Positions 7,915 to 15,542 of a DNA stretch of 64,000 nt are shown in pieces. The translations under genes and the position numbers were made by a program. This stretch comes from a bacterium HR15 (GTDB lineage Bacteria > Armatimonadota > Fimbriimonadia > Fimbriimonadales > GBS-DC). The stretch spans positions 1 to 64,000 of the forward strand of contig BEHR01000006.1 in assembly GCA_002898555.1 (NCBI GenBank), written 5' to 3'. The notes beneath the pieces were generated by a model. It ran no database searches. It was not told where the DNA came from and worked only from the letters and a program-made list of their open reading frames with translations. The stretch's first letter is position 1; every line of letters begins with the position of its first letter.

Positions 7915-9211
7915 AATCACCTCGCACTTTAGAGGGGTCGAGGGCACGTGCCAGGTCGACAATCACCTGGTCATCCCGTATCTGCGACTGCACCCTTTCG
8001 CGCAGCGCACGGTCTAAATGCCCCACGATGACCACCTCCGCATGGTCCAGCAGTTGTTCAATTTCTTCGCACAGGATCTCGCGAATGTGTGGGATCTCGC
8101 GCTCAATATAGGCTTTGTTTGATCCGTGCAGCGCGGCATAGGACACATTCGAGTCATAGACAAGCAAATTATACCCCTTGCCGATTAATCGCTCTGCCAG
8201 CTCCACTAAGGGGCTTTCCCGCAGATCATCCGTTCCCGGCTTGAACGACAGCCCGAACAGTCCCAGGCGTCGCCGCTGGAACCGCTGCACCATCTTGACC
8301 ACGCGCTCGATCTGCAAGCGGTTGCTGGGCAGTACATGCTCCAGCATAGGCAGGTGCAGGTCACGCGCCCGGGCACGGTAGGTCAACGCACGCAGGTCTT
8401 TGGGGAGACAGGAGCCGCCGAAAGCGAAGCCCGGCGTCAGATAGCGCGCCGAAATGTTGAGCTTGGTGTCTGTACAGAAGATGCGCATTACCTCATGGCT
8501 GTCGATGCCCTCGGCTTTGCAAAGCATGCCGATCTCGTTCGCAAAGGTGATTTTGACCGCGTGGAAAGCATTACAGGCGTATTTAATCATCTCCGCGGCA
8601 CGGATAGAGGTGATAAAAAGCTGTGCATCCACACCCTCGTAGAGCTGAGCGACCGTTTCCGCATCCTCGCGTTTGAGCGAGCCGATGATGGTGAAGGGCG
8701 GGTCATAAAAATCTTTGATGGCGACACCCTCACGCAGGAACTCTGGGTTGACGCATAGCCCGAAGCTTGCGTTCACCCGCTTGTTAGATCGCTCTTCTAA
8801 GAGGGGCAGCACCACCTGTTCCGCCGTGCCGGGTAGCACCGTGCTGCGGATGACCACGATATGATAGCCCTCTTTGGTGCGCAGCGCATCGCCAATTTCG
8901 CTCGCCACACGCTCCAGAAAGTCGGTGCGCAAGTCGCCGTTCTCTTTGCTGGGCGTACCGACGCAGATTAAAGAGATGTCCGTCTGATGGACGGCTTCCT
9001 GGGCGCAGTCGGTGACCTGCAAGCGTTCTGCGCGAATGGCTTCCTGCAGCAGCGGCTCCAGATTCTCCTCAACGATCGGGGCGCGCCCCTGCCGAATGAG
9101 GCTCAGTTTGTACGGGTCGACATCGACGCCGATCACCGTGTGCCCCTCTTTCGCGAAGCACGCTGCCGACACTGCACCCACATAGCCCAGTCCGAATATG
9201 CTCACTCTCAT
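7895..9211 (-). CDS. algD: GDP-mannose 6-dehydrogenase-like nucleotide-sugar dehydrogenase
   Basis: 438 residues, the usual length of the UDP-glucose/GDP-mannose dehydrogenase family. The NAD-binding GLGYVGAVSAACFA is at the N-terminus, then CVGTPSKENGD, AEMIKYACNAFHAVKITFAN, the catalytic Cys in FAFGGSCLPKD and FKPGTDDLRESPLVELAE. The overall text, including the C-terminal region, is closer to AlgD than to Ugd as I remember them, so it should oxidise GDP-mannose to GDP-mannuronate by two NAD-dependent steps. UDP-glucose dehydrogenase is the alternative. First gene of the operon; the upstream 110 bases hold AAAGGGAC as ribosome site and an inverted repeat at 9238-9264 near a TATATC box. Confidence 0.82.
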   Translation of the reverse strand: MRVSIFGLGYVGAVSAACFAKEGHTVIGVDVDPYKLSLIRQGRAPIVEENLEPLLQEAIRAERLQVTDCAQEAVHQTDISLICVGTPSKENGDLRTDFLERVASEIGDALRTKEGYHIVVIRSTVLPGTAEQVVLPLLEERSNKRVNASFGLCVNPEFLREGVAIKDFYDPPFTIIGSLKREDAETVAQLYEGVDAQLFITSIRAAEMIKYACNAFHAVKITFANEIGMLCKAEGIDSHEVMRIFCTDTKLNISARYLTPGFAFGGSCLPKDLRALTYRARARDLHLPMLEHVLPSNRLQIERVVKMVQRFQRRRLGLFGLSFKPGTDDLRESPLVELAERLIGKGYNLLVYDSNVSYAALHGSNKAYIEREIPHIREILCEEIEQLLDHAEVVIVGHLDRALRERVQSQIRDDQVIVDLARALDPSKVRGDYVGLYW

Positions 9212-9237
9212 CAGCCCGTGTCCCTTTCTGCTTTATT

Positions 9238-9264
9238 CCATAGATATACCCTCTATCCCTATGG
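9238..9264. promoter_or_regulatory. Inverted repeat in the algD-like upstream region
   Basis: CCATAG (9238-9243) and CTATGG (9259-9264) form a 6-base inverted repeat around a TATATC box read on the minus strand (9243-9248), 27 to 53 bases ahead of the dehydrogenase start. It could be an operator over the promoter of the polysaccharide operon. Short, so the assignment is weak. Confidence 0.3.
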
Positions 9265-9325
9265 ATTAGCCGTTATTTGATATCTGTGTGCGCAATGCAC
9301 GCACCTGGCTATTTCAGAGTTGGTC

Positions 9326-9889
9326 TCACTCCTCCAGCAGCACCTGTAGATTAATCTCGAAGCCTGGCAGCGCGGCGGGTCGGAACACCTCACCCGCATC
9401 CGCTACTGTACAGACCTGGTATCCGCCAGGGGTCAGCATCAGTTCCTGAATGACCAGTGTTTCGCTGTCCACCAGCCAGTACCAGGGCACACCCGCCTCC
9501 TGATAGGCGCGCAACTTCTGCACTGTATCGCGACGGCGCGTGCTGGGCGAAATCACTTCCACCACAAGGTCGGGCACGCCCCTGATTTTACCCCCCGGCG
9601 TATACAGCTCATCCTCCCGCTCGCGTCGCACAACCACCAGATCAGGGATATAGCCCACGCCTGTTGGCAGGACGAGATCGATCTCCATGTCCACATACCC
9701 GAAATCTGTCACATTCGCCCATTTGTCCATGTAATAAAACAATTTGCCGACGATGCGTTGATGTCGGCGCGTGGGTGAAGCCATTCGGACAAGCCTCCCA
9801 TGCTCAAATTCATAGCGTGGTTCCAGCTCGGTATCGAGCCACTCCTCCAGTGTCCAGCGGCGCTGTTTCACGGCACTCCTCTGCGCCAT
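9326..9889 (-). CDS. Uma2 family (DUF820) putative endonuclease, copy 2
   Basis: 187 residues from ATG 9889, preceded by GAGGAGGG; the longer frame lies inside the neighbouring gene. Typical Uma2 layout: W(T)LEEWLDTELEPRYEFEHGRLV at the N-terminus, then GYIPDLVVVRRERED, VPDLVVEVISPSTR and the conserved KLRAYQEAGVPWYWLVD. The D (PDLVVE) , E-x-(I/V) and later Lys form a PD-(D/E)XK-like active site. The family is very widespread in cyanobacteria, Chloroflexi and Armatimonadota and its role is unknown. It starts one base after the stop of its paralogue at 9891-10460, a tandem duplication. Confidence 0.9.
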   Translation of the reverse strand: MAQRSAVKQRRWTLEEWLDTELEPRYEFEHGRLVRMASPTRRHQRIVGKLFYYMDKWANVTDFGYVDMEIDLVLPTGVGYIPDLVVVRREREDELYTPGGKIRGVPDLVVEVISPSTRRRDTVQKLRAYQEAGVPWYWLVDSETLVIQELMLTPGGYQVCTVADAGEVFRPAALPGFEINLQVLLEE

Positions 9890-9890
9890 C

Positions 9891-10460
9891 TTAATTACCC
9901 TCCTCCAGCAGCGCCTGCAGATTAATCTCGAAGCCTGGCAGCGCGGCGGGTCGAAACGCTTCGCCTGCCTCTGCCACCGTTCGCAAAAGGTATCCCTCTG
10001 GCATGAGTTGCAGCTCCTGAACGGTGAGCGTCTCGGCATCGATCAGCCAGTACCATGGCACGCCTGCTTCCTGATAGGTACGCAGCTTGCGCACAGTATC
10101 GCGCACATATCCGCCTGGTGAGATCACCTCTACCACCAGATCGGGGATACCGATCACCTTGCCTCGGGGGTCCAGCACCTCTGCCTCGCGTTCGCGGCGC
10201 ACAAATACGAGGTCAGGAATGTAGCCTCTGTGCGGCGACAGCACCACATCCACACCCATCACCACTGTGCCCAGCCGATTCGCACGGCAGAATCGGCGCA
10301 TCTCGTACCCCATCAGCAAAACGATATCCTGATGCTGTTTCGTTGGAGCAGCCATCGGGATAAGCCTCCCATCCTCGAACTCGTAGAGCGGTTCCAGCTC
10401 GGTGTTGAGCCACTCCTCCAGTGTCCATTCGCGCTTCTCGATAGCTTCGTTCGCCATCAT
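9891..10460 (-). CDS. Uma2 family (DUF820) putative endonuclease, copy 1
   Basis: 189 residues. Same architecture as the downstream copy: EWTLEEWLNTELEPLYEFEDGRL, GYIPDLVFVRREREAE, IPDLVVEVISPGG and KLRTYQEAGVPWYWLID. The two proteins are identical over many blocks, including the C-terminal FRPAALPGFEINLQ, but differ in the central strand region, so they diverged after duplication. GGGGGGTG serves as ribosome site and a TATAAT (10479-10484, minus) lies 19 bases upstream. Divergent from the methyltransferase at 10529. Confidence 0.9.
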   Translation of the reverse strand: MMANEAIEKREWTLEEWLNTELEPLYEFEDGRLIPMAAPTKQHQDIVLLMGYEMRRFCRANRLGTVVMGVDVVLSPHRGYIPDLVFVRREREAEVLDPRGKVIGIPDLVVEVISPGGYVRDTVRKLRTYQEAGVPWYWLIDAETLTVQELQLMPEGYLLRTVAEAGEAFRPAALPGFEINLQALLEEGN

Positions 10461-10478
10461 AAGGGTTCACCCCCCTTT

Positions 10479-10484
10479 ATTATA
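10479..10484 (-). promoter_or_regulatory. -10 box for the Uma2 pair
   Basis: Read on the minus strand, TATAAT preceded by GGC and followed by the AAAGGGGGGTG ribosome site. A leadered promoter, in contrast to the divergent one facing the methyltransferase. Confidence 0.5.
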
Positions 10485-10511
10485 GCCGATTTTTGCCATA
10501 AAGCAGGCGGG

Positions 10512-10517
10512 TACAAT
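10512..10517 (+). promoter_or_regulatory. -10 box, probable leaderless start of methyltransferase gene
   Basis: GGGTACAAT 11 bases before the ATG at 10529, with no ribosome site between. Supports ATG 10529 rather than the TTG at 10517. Confidence 0.45.
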
Positions 10518-10528
10518 TGGCTCAAGCG

Positions 10529-11260
10529 ATGCAGGCAGAAGAGTATGCGCGCATGTTCCAGTTCGAGACCGACTACTGGTGGTTTGTTGGTAGGCGGCGG
10601 TTGGTGATGCGATTGTTGCAGCCATATCTGTCGGGGTGCGAGGGCTGGATACTGGACGCGGGCTGCGGCACGGGCGCGATGTTATGCGAGCTTCAAGGAT
10701 TTGGACAAGTGGTGGGGCTGGATCTCGAGCCGCTCGCGTTGCGCTACGCGCGCCAGCGGGGCGAGTTTGCTTTGGTACAGGCACGGTTGGAATCGCTGCC
10801 GTTCCGTGCCGAGACCTTTTGTGCCATCACCGCGCTCGATGTGCTGGAGCATCTGCCTGATGACCGACCCGCCTTCCAGGAACTTTGGCGCGTGCTGCAG
10901 CCGCGGGGCGTGCTGGTCGTTACCGTGCCTGCCTATCGGTTCTTGTGGAGTAAGCACGATATTGCGCTGCGCCACTATCGTCGCTACACGGCGCGCGAGC
11001 TGGGGCAACGCCTGTGCGAGGCGGGCTTCGAGGTGCAGAAGCTCTCTTACGCGGTCTCAGTGCTGTTCGTGCCGATTATGCTCTTTCGCTGGTGGGATCG
11101 GTGGCGTCGCACGCCACCCGCTGCGACACTCGTGCCTGTTAACCCGGCGATCAACCGCTGGCTGATTCGATTGCAGGAGTGGGAGGCGCGTCTGATACAG
11201 CGGGTGAATCTGCCGTTTGGGGTTAGCTTGGTGGCGGTGGCGCGTAAGGGCGGGAAATGA
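10529..11260 (+). CDS. Class I SAM-dependent methyltransferase
   Basis: 243 residues. Motif I LDAGCGTGAML is at about residue 45, followed by VVGLDLEPLALRYA (acidic residue for the ribose) and the motif IV region TALDVLEHLPDDRPAFQELWRVLQPRGVLVVTVP. The N-terminal FETDYWWFVGRRRLV is common in methyltransferases found in polysaccharide and lipid-sugar loci. The C-terminal part has a short hydrophobic segment (VSVLFVPIMLF) that may bind membrane. Substrate unknown. The start is set at 10529 because the TACAAT box at 10512-10517 would leave a TTG at 10517 untranscribed. It stands alone, convergent with the phage-head cassette. Confidence 0.82.
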   Translation: MQAEEYARMFQFETDYWWFVGRRRLVMRLLQPYLSGCEGWILDAGCGTGAMLCELQGFGQVVGLDLEPLALRYARQRGEFALVQARLESLPFRAETFCAITALDVLEHLPDDRPAFQELWRVLQPRGVLVVTVPAYRFLWSKHDIALRHYRRYTARELGQRLCEAGFEVQKLSYAVSVLFVPIMLFRWWDRWRRTPPAATLVPVNPAINRWLIRLQEWEARLIQRVNLPFGVSLVAVARKGGK

Positions 11261-11322
11261 GTGGCGAGCTTTATCTAACCAAAATTTTGGGCTACTCCAG
11301 AAAAAATTTCGCTCGCCACTCA
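11258..11322. terminator. Stem-loop between convergent genes
   Basis: Perfect 12-base arms TGAGTGGCGAGC (11258-11269) and GCTCGCCACTCA (11311-11322), the left arm including the methyltransferase stop codon. The loop holds CCAAAATTTTGGGCTACTCCAGA-type AT-rich sequence related to the palindromes of the interspersed elements. It probably terminates transcription from both sides and may be a decayed repeat copy. Confidence 0.5.
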
Positions 11323-11330
11323 CTTTCTGG

Positions 11331-12251
11331 TTAGCCTGTGCCCATCAGAATCGTCTGCCACAGCCCGTAGCCGACGCCGTAGCGGGCACGCACACCATAG
11401 AACACTTTGTCGCGCATGAACACGCTCTCGCTCGTCGGGCGATCCAGCGCGGCAAATTCCAGCGGGACATCACGACGCTCCTGCAGAATCACCGCACGCA
11501 CCGCGCGGGAGGTATCCAGCAGGAACCACTTCTCGGCATCGGCACCCGTGATATAGGGTGAGACGACGAGGCGCAGCTTGCCCTGCAGCACATTGCGATA
11601 GGGCGTAAAATTGCCTGTGGTGTTCACCTGCACCACGACAGGTGATTCCAGCAGCTCCATCGCCAGCCACTGCAGCGCGGGTCCGACCAGCAGCGTGTCA
11701 GGGATGATGCCCATCGGGCGACCGCGATCATCCTTAATGCTCATCATCTGCGCGATGGCATCCTGCAGCGTCTCGGTTGCCAGGGCACCATTGAGGATAT
11801 TGCTCTGGATGCCACTTTCACCCTCCTCGTGATTGGTGTTGAACAGGGGCTTGCCATCATAGCCCATGCCGTTTGTGAGGAGAGCGTTGATGACGAGTTG
11901 CTCCCGATGGCGCACCGCCTCCAGCGCCAAGTCCTGCACGCGCATGCGGATCATGTCGTACTGCTCGTCTTCCAGCGCACGGCGATCGATGGCGATAGAG
12001 GCTTCCCACACCTGATCGCTAATGGCATACTCGAAGACGCGCAAGCCAACGGGAACCCGCTCATCAACGAACTCGCGCATGGTGGGCACGCTGCCCAGCC
12101 AGCCATATTTTTGGGTGGGCAAGTTCGTGCGCACGATCGTCGCGATGCGGGGTGTGATGCTCGACTCGCTCAACTGGCGATAGGCGCGGAAGAACTCTGT
12201 GCGCAGCCCCGCCTCCATCAGCGACAGCAAATCACTTCGAACCAGTGGCAT
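11331..12251 (-). CDS. Mu gpT-like major capsid protein
   Basis: 306 residues, matching the size of Mu gpT-type major head subunits. Start at 12251 has CAGGAGGAGGG upstream; the longer frame is repeat sequence. Signature regions: KYGWLGSVPTMREFV near residue 55 (compare the YGWLG..P..REW of Mu gpT), a central NTNHEEGESG, and the C-terminal WFLLDTSRAVRAVILQERR followed by VFYGVRARYGVGYGLWQ. These are known features of the HK97-fold gpT family. It is the last gene of a three-gene head module. No portal, terminase or tail genes are present, so this is a prophage remnant, a satellite module or a domesticated shell. Confidence 0.85.
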   Translation of the reverse strand: MPLVRSDLLSLMEAGLRTEFFRAYRQLSESSITPRIATIVRTNLPTQKYGWLGSVPTMREFVDERVPVGLRVFEYAISDQVWEASIAIDRRALEDEQYDMIRMRVQDLALEAVRHREQLVINALLTNGMGYDGKPLFNTNHEEGESGIQSNILNGALATETLQDAIAQMMSIKDDRGRPMGIIPDTLLVGPALQWLAMELLESPVVVQVNTTGNFTPYRNVLQGKLRLVVSPYITGADAEKWFLLDTSRAVRAVILQERRDVPLEFAALDRPTSESVFMRDKVFYGVRARYGVGYGLWQTILMGTG

Positions 12252-12267
12252 GGTGTCTCCCTCCTCC

Positions 12268-12314
12268 TGAAATTTTTTCTCTGGGGTACCCGTCTGGGTC
12301 AGAGAAAAAATTTC
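12268..12314. repeat. AT-rich palindromic repeat inside the head cassette
   Basis: Arms TGAAATTTTTTCTCTG (12268-12283) and CAGAGAAAAAATTTC (12300-12314) with GGGTACC-containing loop. The same palindrome occurs inside the element at 3793-4098 and, in a shorter loop form, at 48917-48953. Between the decoration and capsid genes it could act as a partial terminator or RNA processing hairpin. Confidence 0.65.
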
Positions 12315-12315
12315 G

Positions 12316-12729
12316 TCAGACTGTGTGGTTGTCGATGCGGATGCGCACCGTCGTGCTGGATGGTAACGCCACCACGGTGCCGACCGCGATGTTGTTCGTG
12401 GTGGACTTAGCGACCTCGTTATCGGAAGTGGCTTTGACCACCACACCGAGGTCGCTCTGGCTAAATGCACCGGACCGGTTGTAGACGAAAGTACCGCGCT
12501 TGATAACACGGCACTTTTTGTCGCCATCTGCGCCGCCGAGATTGTCCACGCTCTCGAAGGCAACACCCACAAAGCGCAGATTCGCCGTGTCTGACGCAGG
12601 CACAAGGTAACCGCTGCTATCCACGCAGACCAACGCGCCTTTCCAGATGCGTGTATTGCCTTTCACCGGATAGGCGACCAGCAGTCCCTCCTTCTCCTGG
12701 GACTCATACGGTTTGGACAGTGCAGGCAT
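12316..12729 (-). CDS. Putative capsid decoration (cement) protein
   Basis: 137 residues, small and beta-rich: GLLVAYPVKGNTRIWKGALVCV at the N-terminus and FVGVAFESVDN in the middle, ending in TTVRIRIDNHTV. This layout is that of DUF2190-like or capsid cement proteins encoded between the scaffold and capsid genes of Mu-like and other tailed phages. The assignment rests on position and sequence style, not on a strong motif. Start at 12729; GAGGTGATGTCC upstream acts as ribosome site. It lies 14 bases after the protease/scaffold gene. Confidence 0.6.
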   Translation of the reverse strand: MPALSKPYESQEKEGLLVAYPVKGNTRIWKGALVCVDSSGYLVPASDTANLRFVGVAFESVDNLGGADGDKKCRVIKRGTFVYNRSGAFSQSDLGVVVKATSDNEVAKSTTNNIAVGTVVALPSSTTVRIRIDNHTV

Positions 12730-12743
12730 TGGACATCACCTCC

Positions 12744-13550
12744 TCAAGTGCGGTTCGCCAGAATCTCAGCGGGGTCCAGGTTGGGGAACACCTGCTGCAG
12801 GAACTGGGCTTCCTCGGGGGAGAGTGCCGGCGTCTCATAAGCGGGCATCGGGGCATACTCGTTCAGGGGTGAGTGGGCGGGCAGCGCGTCCACAAAGCGG
12901 CGGAACAGCTCGGCAATCGGCAGCGTCTCACCGCTGAACTGCACGCTGGCTTCGCCCTGCATCAGGATCGCCTCTGCCAGCGGCACCATGGCAGGGGGCA
13001 GCTTGCCGCTCAGTGTCCATCGCTGCACCTGTTCGCGCACCTGCTGAGCAAGCAGCTCGTACTCCAGCTGGCGCACACGCTCGCGCAACTGCTGCACTTC
13101 GGCTGGAATCTCCTGTGGGGTCTCCATCGGTTCCATGCGATTCACCTCCGGAGGCAGCAAAGCGGTGGAGAACAGGCGGGCATCGGGCACACGCGGGCTG
13201 CCCGTGACAGACACTTCCACGATGCGCTGCAGGTCGCGACTCAAGCCGAGGCTCAAGCCGCGCACACGCAAGCGTTGCAACAGGGCGTCCGCTTCGGGGA
13301 GCAGCCACAGTCGCCCGAATAGCTCTGTGCCCTGCCGCCAGACCGCCACCAGCCAGCCCAGCTGCACAGGCGAGGGACGATGCTCCACGAACAGCGGTAC
13401 TGGCGCATCGAAACGCGCCACGAGACGCTCCATGTCTTCTATCGTGAGCGCCAGCCCACGCTCGGGATAGACACCCGCCTCCAGCAACTTGGCTTCACGC
13501 GCTACCCAGCCCTTCGCCAGGACACCCGCCTGAAACGGTGCTCCGCTCAT
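12744..13550 (-). CDS. Mu gpI-like prohead protease/scaffold protein
   Basis: 268 residues from ATG 13550 (GGAGGC upstream; the longer frame is intergenic). The first half resembles phage prohead proteases of the Mu gpI type: KGWVAREAKLLEAGVYPERG, MERLVARF, PLFVEHRP (a candidate catalytic His), RLRVRGLSLGLSRD, VSVTGSPRVPDARLF. The second half, from about residue 150, is a helical, Glu/Gln-rich scaffold-like region (EVQQLRERVRQLEYELLAQQVREQ) ending in a short LDPAEILANRT tail. Protease-scaffold fusions followed by decoration and capsid genes are the standard head-assembly order. Confidence 0.72.
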   Translation of the reverse strand: MSGAPFQAGVLAKGWVAREAKLLEAGVYPERGLALTIEDMERLVARFDAPVPLFVEHRPSPVQLGWLVAVWRQGTELFGRLWLLPEADALLQRLRVRGLSLGLSRDLQRIVEVSVTGSPRVPDARLFSTALLPPEVNRMEPMETPQEIPAEVQQLRERVRQLEYELLAQQVREQVQRWTLSGKLPPAMVPLAEAILMQGEASVQFSGETLPIAELFRRFVDALPAHSPLNEYAPMPAYETPALSPEEAQFLQQVFPNLDPAEILANRT

Positions 13551-13692
13551 GCTGCCTCCACAGGAAGCCGGGCAGCACTCTCTCCCGGAGTCAACCGTTG
13601 CAGGGAGCTGTTCGAAAAATTCCGCAGGATACCTCTCCTGCGAGCTTCCCCGCCAGCGAGGGAAACCGAAAAAAAACACAACGAAGCAACGA

Positions 13693-14496
13693 TTATGGCT
13701 CTTGTCGGCAAGCAGGTTCATATTCACTGCACTCCGGAAACGGGATCTTGGGGCAGAAGTAGTGTTTGGGAACCGTATCGATGCAGTGGTCAATCCGAGC
13801 CTCCTGCCGACTATGACGGGCGCGCACCCACTTGCTATGCCCATCGAAAAAGAGAAAGACCGCGCCATTGTTGTGCATAATGGAAGGGCAATCTATAAAG
13901 CGGGCGCCGCTGCCCGTGTTGGACAGCGCGTAGAAATAACCATCGTTGAGCGTTTCCGCCTCGTCAATCAATTGCACAAAGCGCGAAGCACGCTCCACCA
14001 CTGCCTCCGGGATGTAGCTGGCGACGGCGTTCATGGAATAGCTCAGCTTCTTCTCCTGCCCACGCCGATCGGAAGGACAGATGTACACCTCAGGGTTCTT
14101 CACATAGGGATAGATGACGCCCTTCGTCACATGACCCCACAGCAGCCATAATCCGCTAACAGGGGAGTTGGGATCGGTGATATTGACCAACACCGAGTAG
14201 CAGGGAACCCACTGGGCATCCAACCGTGAGACAAAGCCCGTCATCCAAGAAGGCCACCAAGGAGATGACCATGTGCCAGGACAGTGTCCGCCATCGCCCG
14301 GACCGGGGTTGCGTCCCTCATAATCGCTGCGATACATTTCGAACGCCATGCCCAGCTGGCGGAGGTTCGAAAGACACTGCGTTTGACGCGCCTTTTCACG
14401 CGCCTGAGCAAACACGGGGAACAGGATCGCGGCTAAAATCGCGATAATCGCGATGACCACCAGCAACTCGATAAGCGTGAAGCCATCCCGTTTCAT
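13693..14496 (-). CDS. Prepilin-like Hx9DG secreted protein
   Basis: 267 residues. Type IV prepilin-like leader [21 protein letters not shown] with the Glu at position 5 of the mature protein, then [19 protein letters not shown]. The body contains Cys-flanked segments ([10 protein letters not shown]) and the C-terminal H-x9-D-G motif ([12 protein letters not shown]), known from large families in Planctomycetes and Armatimonadota. The leader should be cleaved by PilD-type peptidase and the protein assembled in or anchored by a pilus-like machine. GGAGG precedes the start and a TATAAT box lies at 14531-14536. Unlike the two other copies in the window it has no small membrane partner gene behind it; the 142 bases downstream contain only a lone GCTGTTCGAAAAATTC half-site (about 13608). 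Confidence 0.85.
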   Translation of the reverse strand: MKRDGFTLIELLVVIAIIAILAAILFPVFAQAREKARQTQCLSNLRQLGMAFEMYRSDYEGRNPGPGDGGHCPGTWSSPWWPSWMTGFVSRLDAQWVPCYSVLVNITDPNSPVSGLWLLWGHVTKGVIYPYVKNPEVYICPSDRRGQEKKLSYSMNAVASYIPEAVVERASRFVQLIDEAETLNDGYFYALSNTGSGARFIDCPSIMHNNGAVFLFFDGHSKWVRARHSRQEARIDHCIDTVPKHYFCPKIPFPECSEYEPACRQEP

Positions 14497-14530
14497 CGCT
14501 CCATCCTCCTATCGGGTATCAGATGCTATT

Positions 14531-14536
14531 ATTATA
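14531..14536 (-). promoter_or_regulatory. -10 box for prepilin-like gene
   Basis: Minus-strand GGCTATAAT 34 bases before the ATG at 14496, followed by the GGAGG ribosome site. A leadered promoter. Confidence 0.5.
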
Positions 14537-14563
14537 GCCCAAGTGACTGCTCTTTACCACTGA

Positions 14564-15403
14564 CTACTCGCCGCTTATCACCTCAAAATAGCTGCGTGGG
14601 GTCTCGTAGAGACGCACGCGATAGAGGTGTGCGCGCCCGCTTAGATGGGGCGACAGCCGCTGGTAAATGAACTGCACCAGATGCTCCGTGGTGGGGATGA
14701 TCTGCTGAAACTCGGCAACCTCCTCGTTCAGGAAGCGGTGGTCTAACGGCTCCAGCACCTCGCGTTGCACCAGCGCATCCAGCTCGCCAAGGCTGATAAT
14801 CATGCCCGTGATGGGGTCAGGCTCACCGCGCACCGTGACTTCCAATCGGTAGTCGTGTCCGTGTCCATAGGGATGGCTGCACTTCCCAAACAGCGCACGA
14901 TTTTCATCTTCGCTCAGCTCAGGGTGATAGAGCCGATGGGATGCCGAGAAGTGATATGCGCGTGTCAAATAGACCATGGGCACCTCCTCGCCATGAGAAT
15001 GTAGCTGTCGCTCGCCCCGATAGCTCGCCCAGAGCCAGTCTGATTCGTATACCTCCACCTCATCCAGCTCACACGGTAATGCTGCCTGCAGGTCGTCCCA
15101 GAGATAAACCGCTATGTTCTCGGTCGTGGGCAGGTGCTGGCGAAAATAGGGATGTTCGAGGTTTAGGCAGCGGTGGTCGAACTGCGGATCGATCCGCTCT
15201 CGCAGTCGCTGCTCCAGCTCCTTCGGGCAGAAGTGGCTCTGGGGATTAGGCTGCAAGCGTAGGCACGCGCAGACACGATAGTTATGTCCATGGTGCCGTG
15301 CTGCCTTGCCAAACAGCTGCTCATTTTCTGCCTCGCTCAGATGGGGCAGCCGATAAAAGTGCGACGCCTCAAAAGCGAACCATTGGGCGATGCGCCAGCG
15401 CAT
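14564..15403 (-). CDS. Didomain 6-pyruvoyl-tetrahydropterin synthase (PTPS/QueD family)
   Basis: 279 residues holding two fused PTPS domains; single enzymes have 120-150. Domain 1 (about 5-130) has FEASHFYRLPHLSEAE, HHGHNY and FDHRCLNLE with TTENIAVYLW; its catalytic Cys position reads KAARHHGH, so Cys is missing while zinc His remain. Domain 2 (about 145-279) has FSASHRLYHPELSEDE, GKCSHPYGHGHDY with the Cys and zinc His, PLDHRFLN and TTEHLVQF, resembling animal-type PTPS more than QueD. Probably makes 6-pyruvoyl- or 6-carboxy-tetrahydropterin from dihydroneopterin triphosphate, with domain 1 structural. Start at 15403 is favoured by the -10 box at 15413-15418. Confidence 0.83.
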   Translation of the reverse strand: MRWRIAQWFAFEASHFYRLPHLSEAENEQLFGKAARHHGHNYRVCACLRLQPNPQSHFCPKELEQRLRERIDPQFDHRCLNLEHPYFRQHLPTTENIAVYLWDDLQAALPCELDEVEVYESDWLWASYRGERQLHSHGEEVPMVYLTRAYHFSASHRLYHPELSEDENRALFGKCSHPYGHGHDYRLEVTVRGEPDPITGMIISLGELDALVQREVLEPLDHRFLNEEVAEFQQIIPTTEHLVQFIYQRLSPHLSGRAHLYRVRLYETPRSYFEVISGE

Positions 15404-15412
15404 CTCACCTTG

Positions 15413-15418
15413 AGTGTA
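15413..15418 (-). promoter_or_regulatory. -10 box, probable leaderless or short-leader start of PTPS gene
   Basis: Minus-strand CGGGTACACT 9 bases before ATG 15403. An AAGGTG lies within those bases, too close to the start for normal ribosome binding. Confidence 0.4.
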
Positions 15419-15542
15419 CCCGAAACCCTGTCCCAAGAGACGCAGAAAACGGTGAAAACGCGCCGCCCCATGTGGAAAAATGCTCTTGTATCGGAAAAAA
15501 ACCTGAGCGATCTGAAGGGTCCGCTCTGATGGAGGATAAGCG

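Noticed and set aside
6853-7932. 359-codon plus-strand frame opposite the GT4 gene
   Set aside because: It is the antisense of a clear glycosyltransferase gene and has no recognisable protein motif; GC-rich coding DNA gives long antisense frames.
11331-12251. Encapsulin as the identity of the capsid-like protein
   Set aside because: The text follows Mu gpT (YGWLG..P..RE, WFLLDTSRA) and it has protease/scaffold and decoration neighbours, not a cargo gene.
13551-13692. A fourth copy of the mosaic element around the GCTGTTCGAAAAATTC site near 13608
   Set aside because: Only a single terminal half-site is present; neither the 30-base unit nor the palindromes are found.
12744-13868. Extended 374-codon version of the gpI-like protein
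   Set aside because: The first 106 codons are intergenic and partly antisense to the prepilin gene; ATG 13550 has a ribosome site and the domain starts there.
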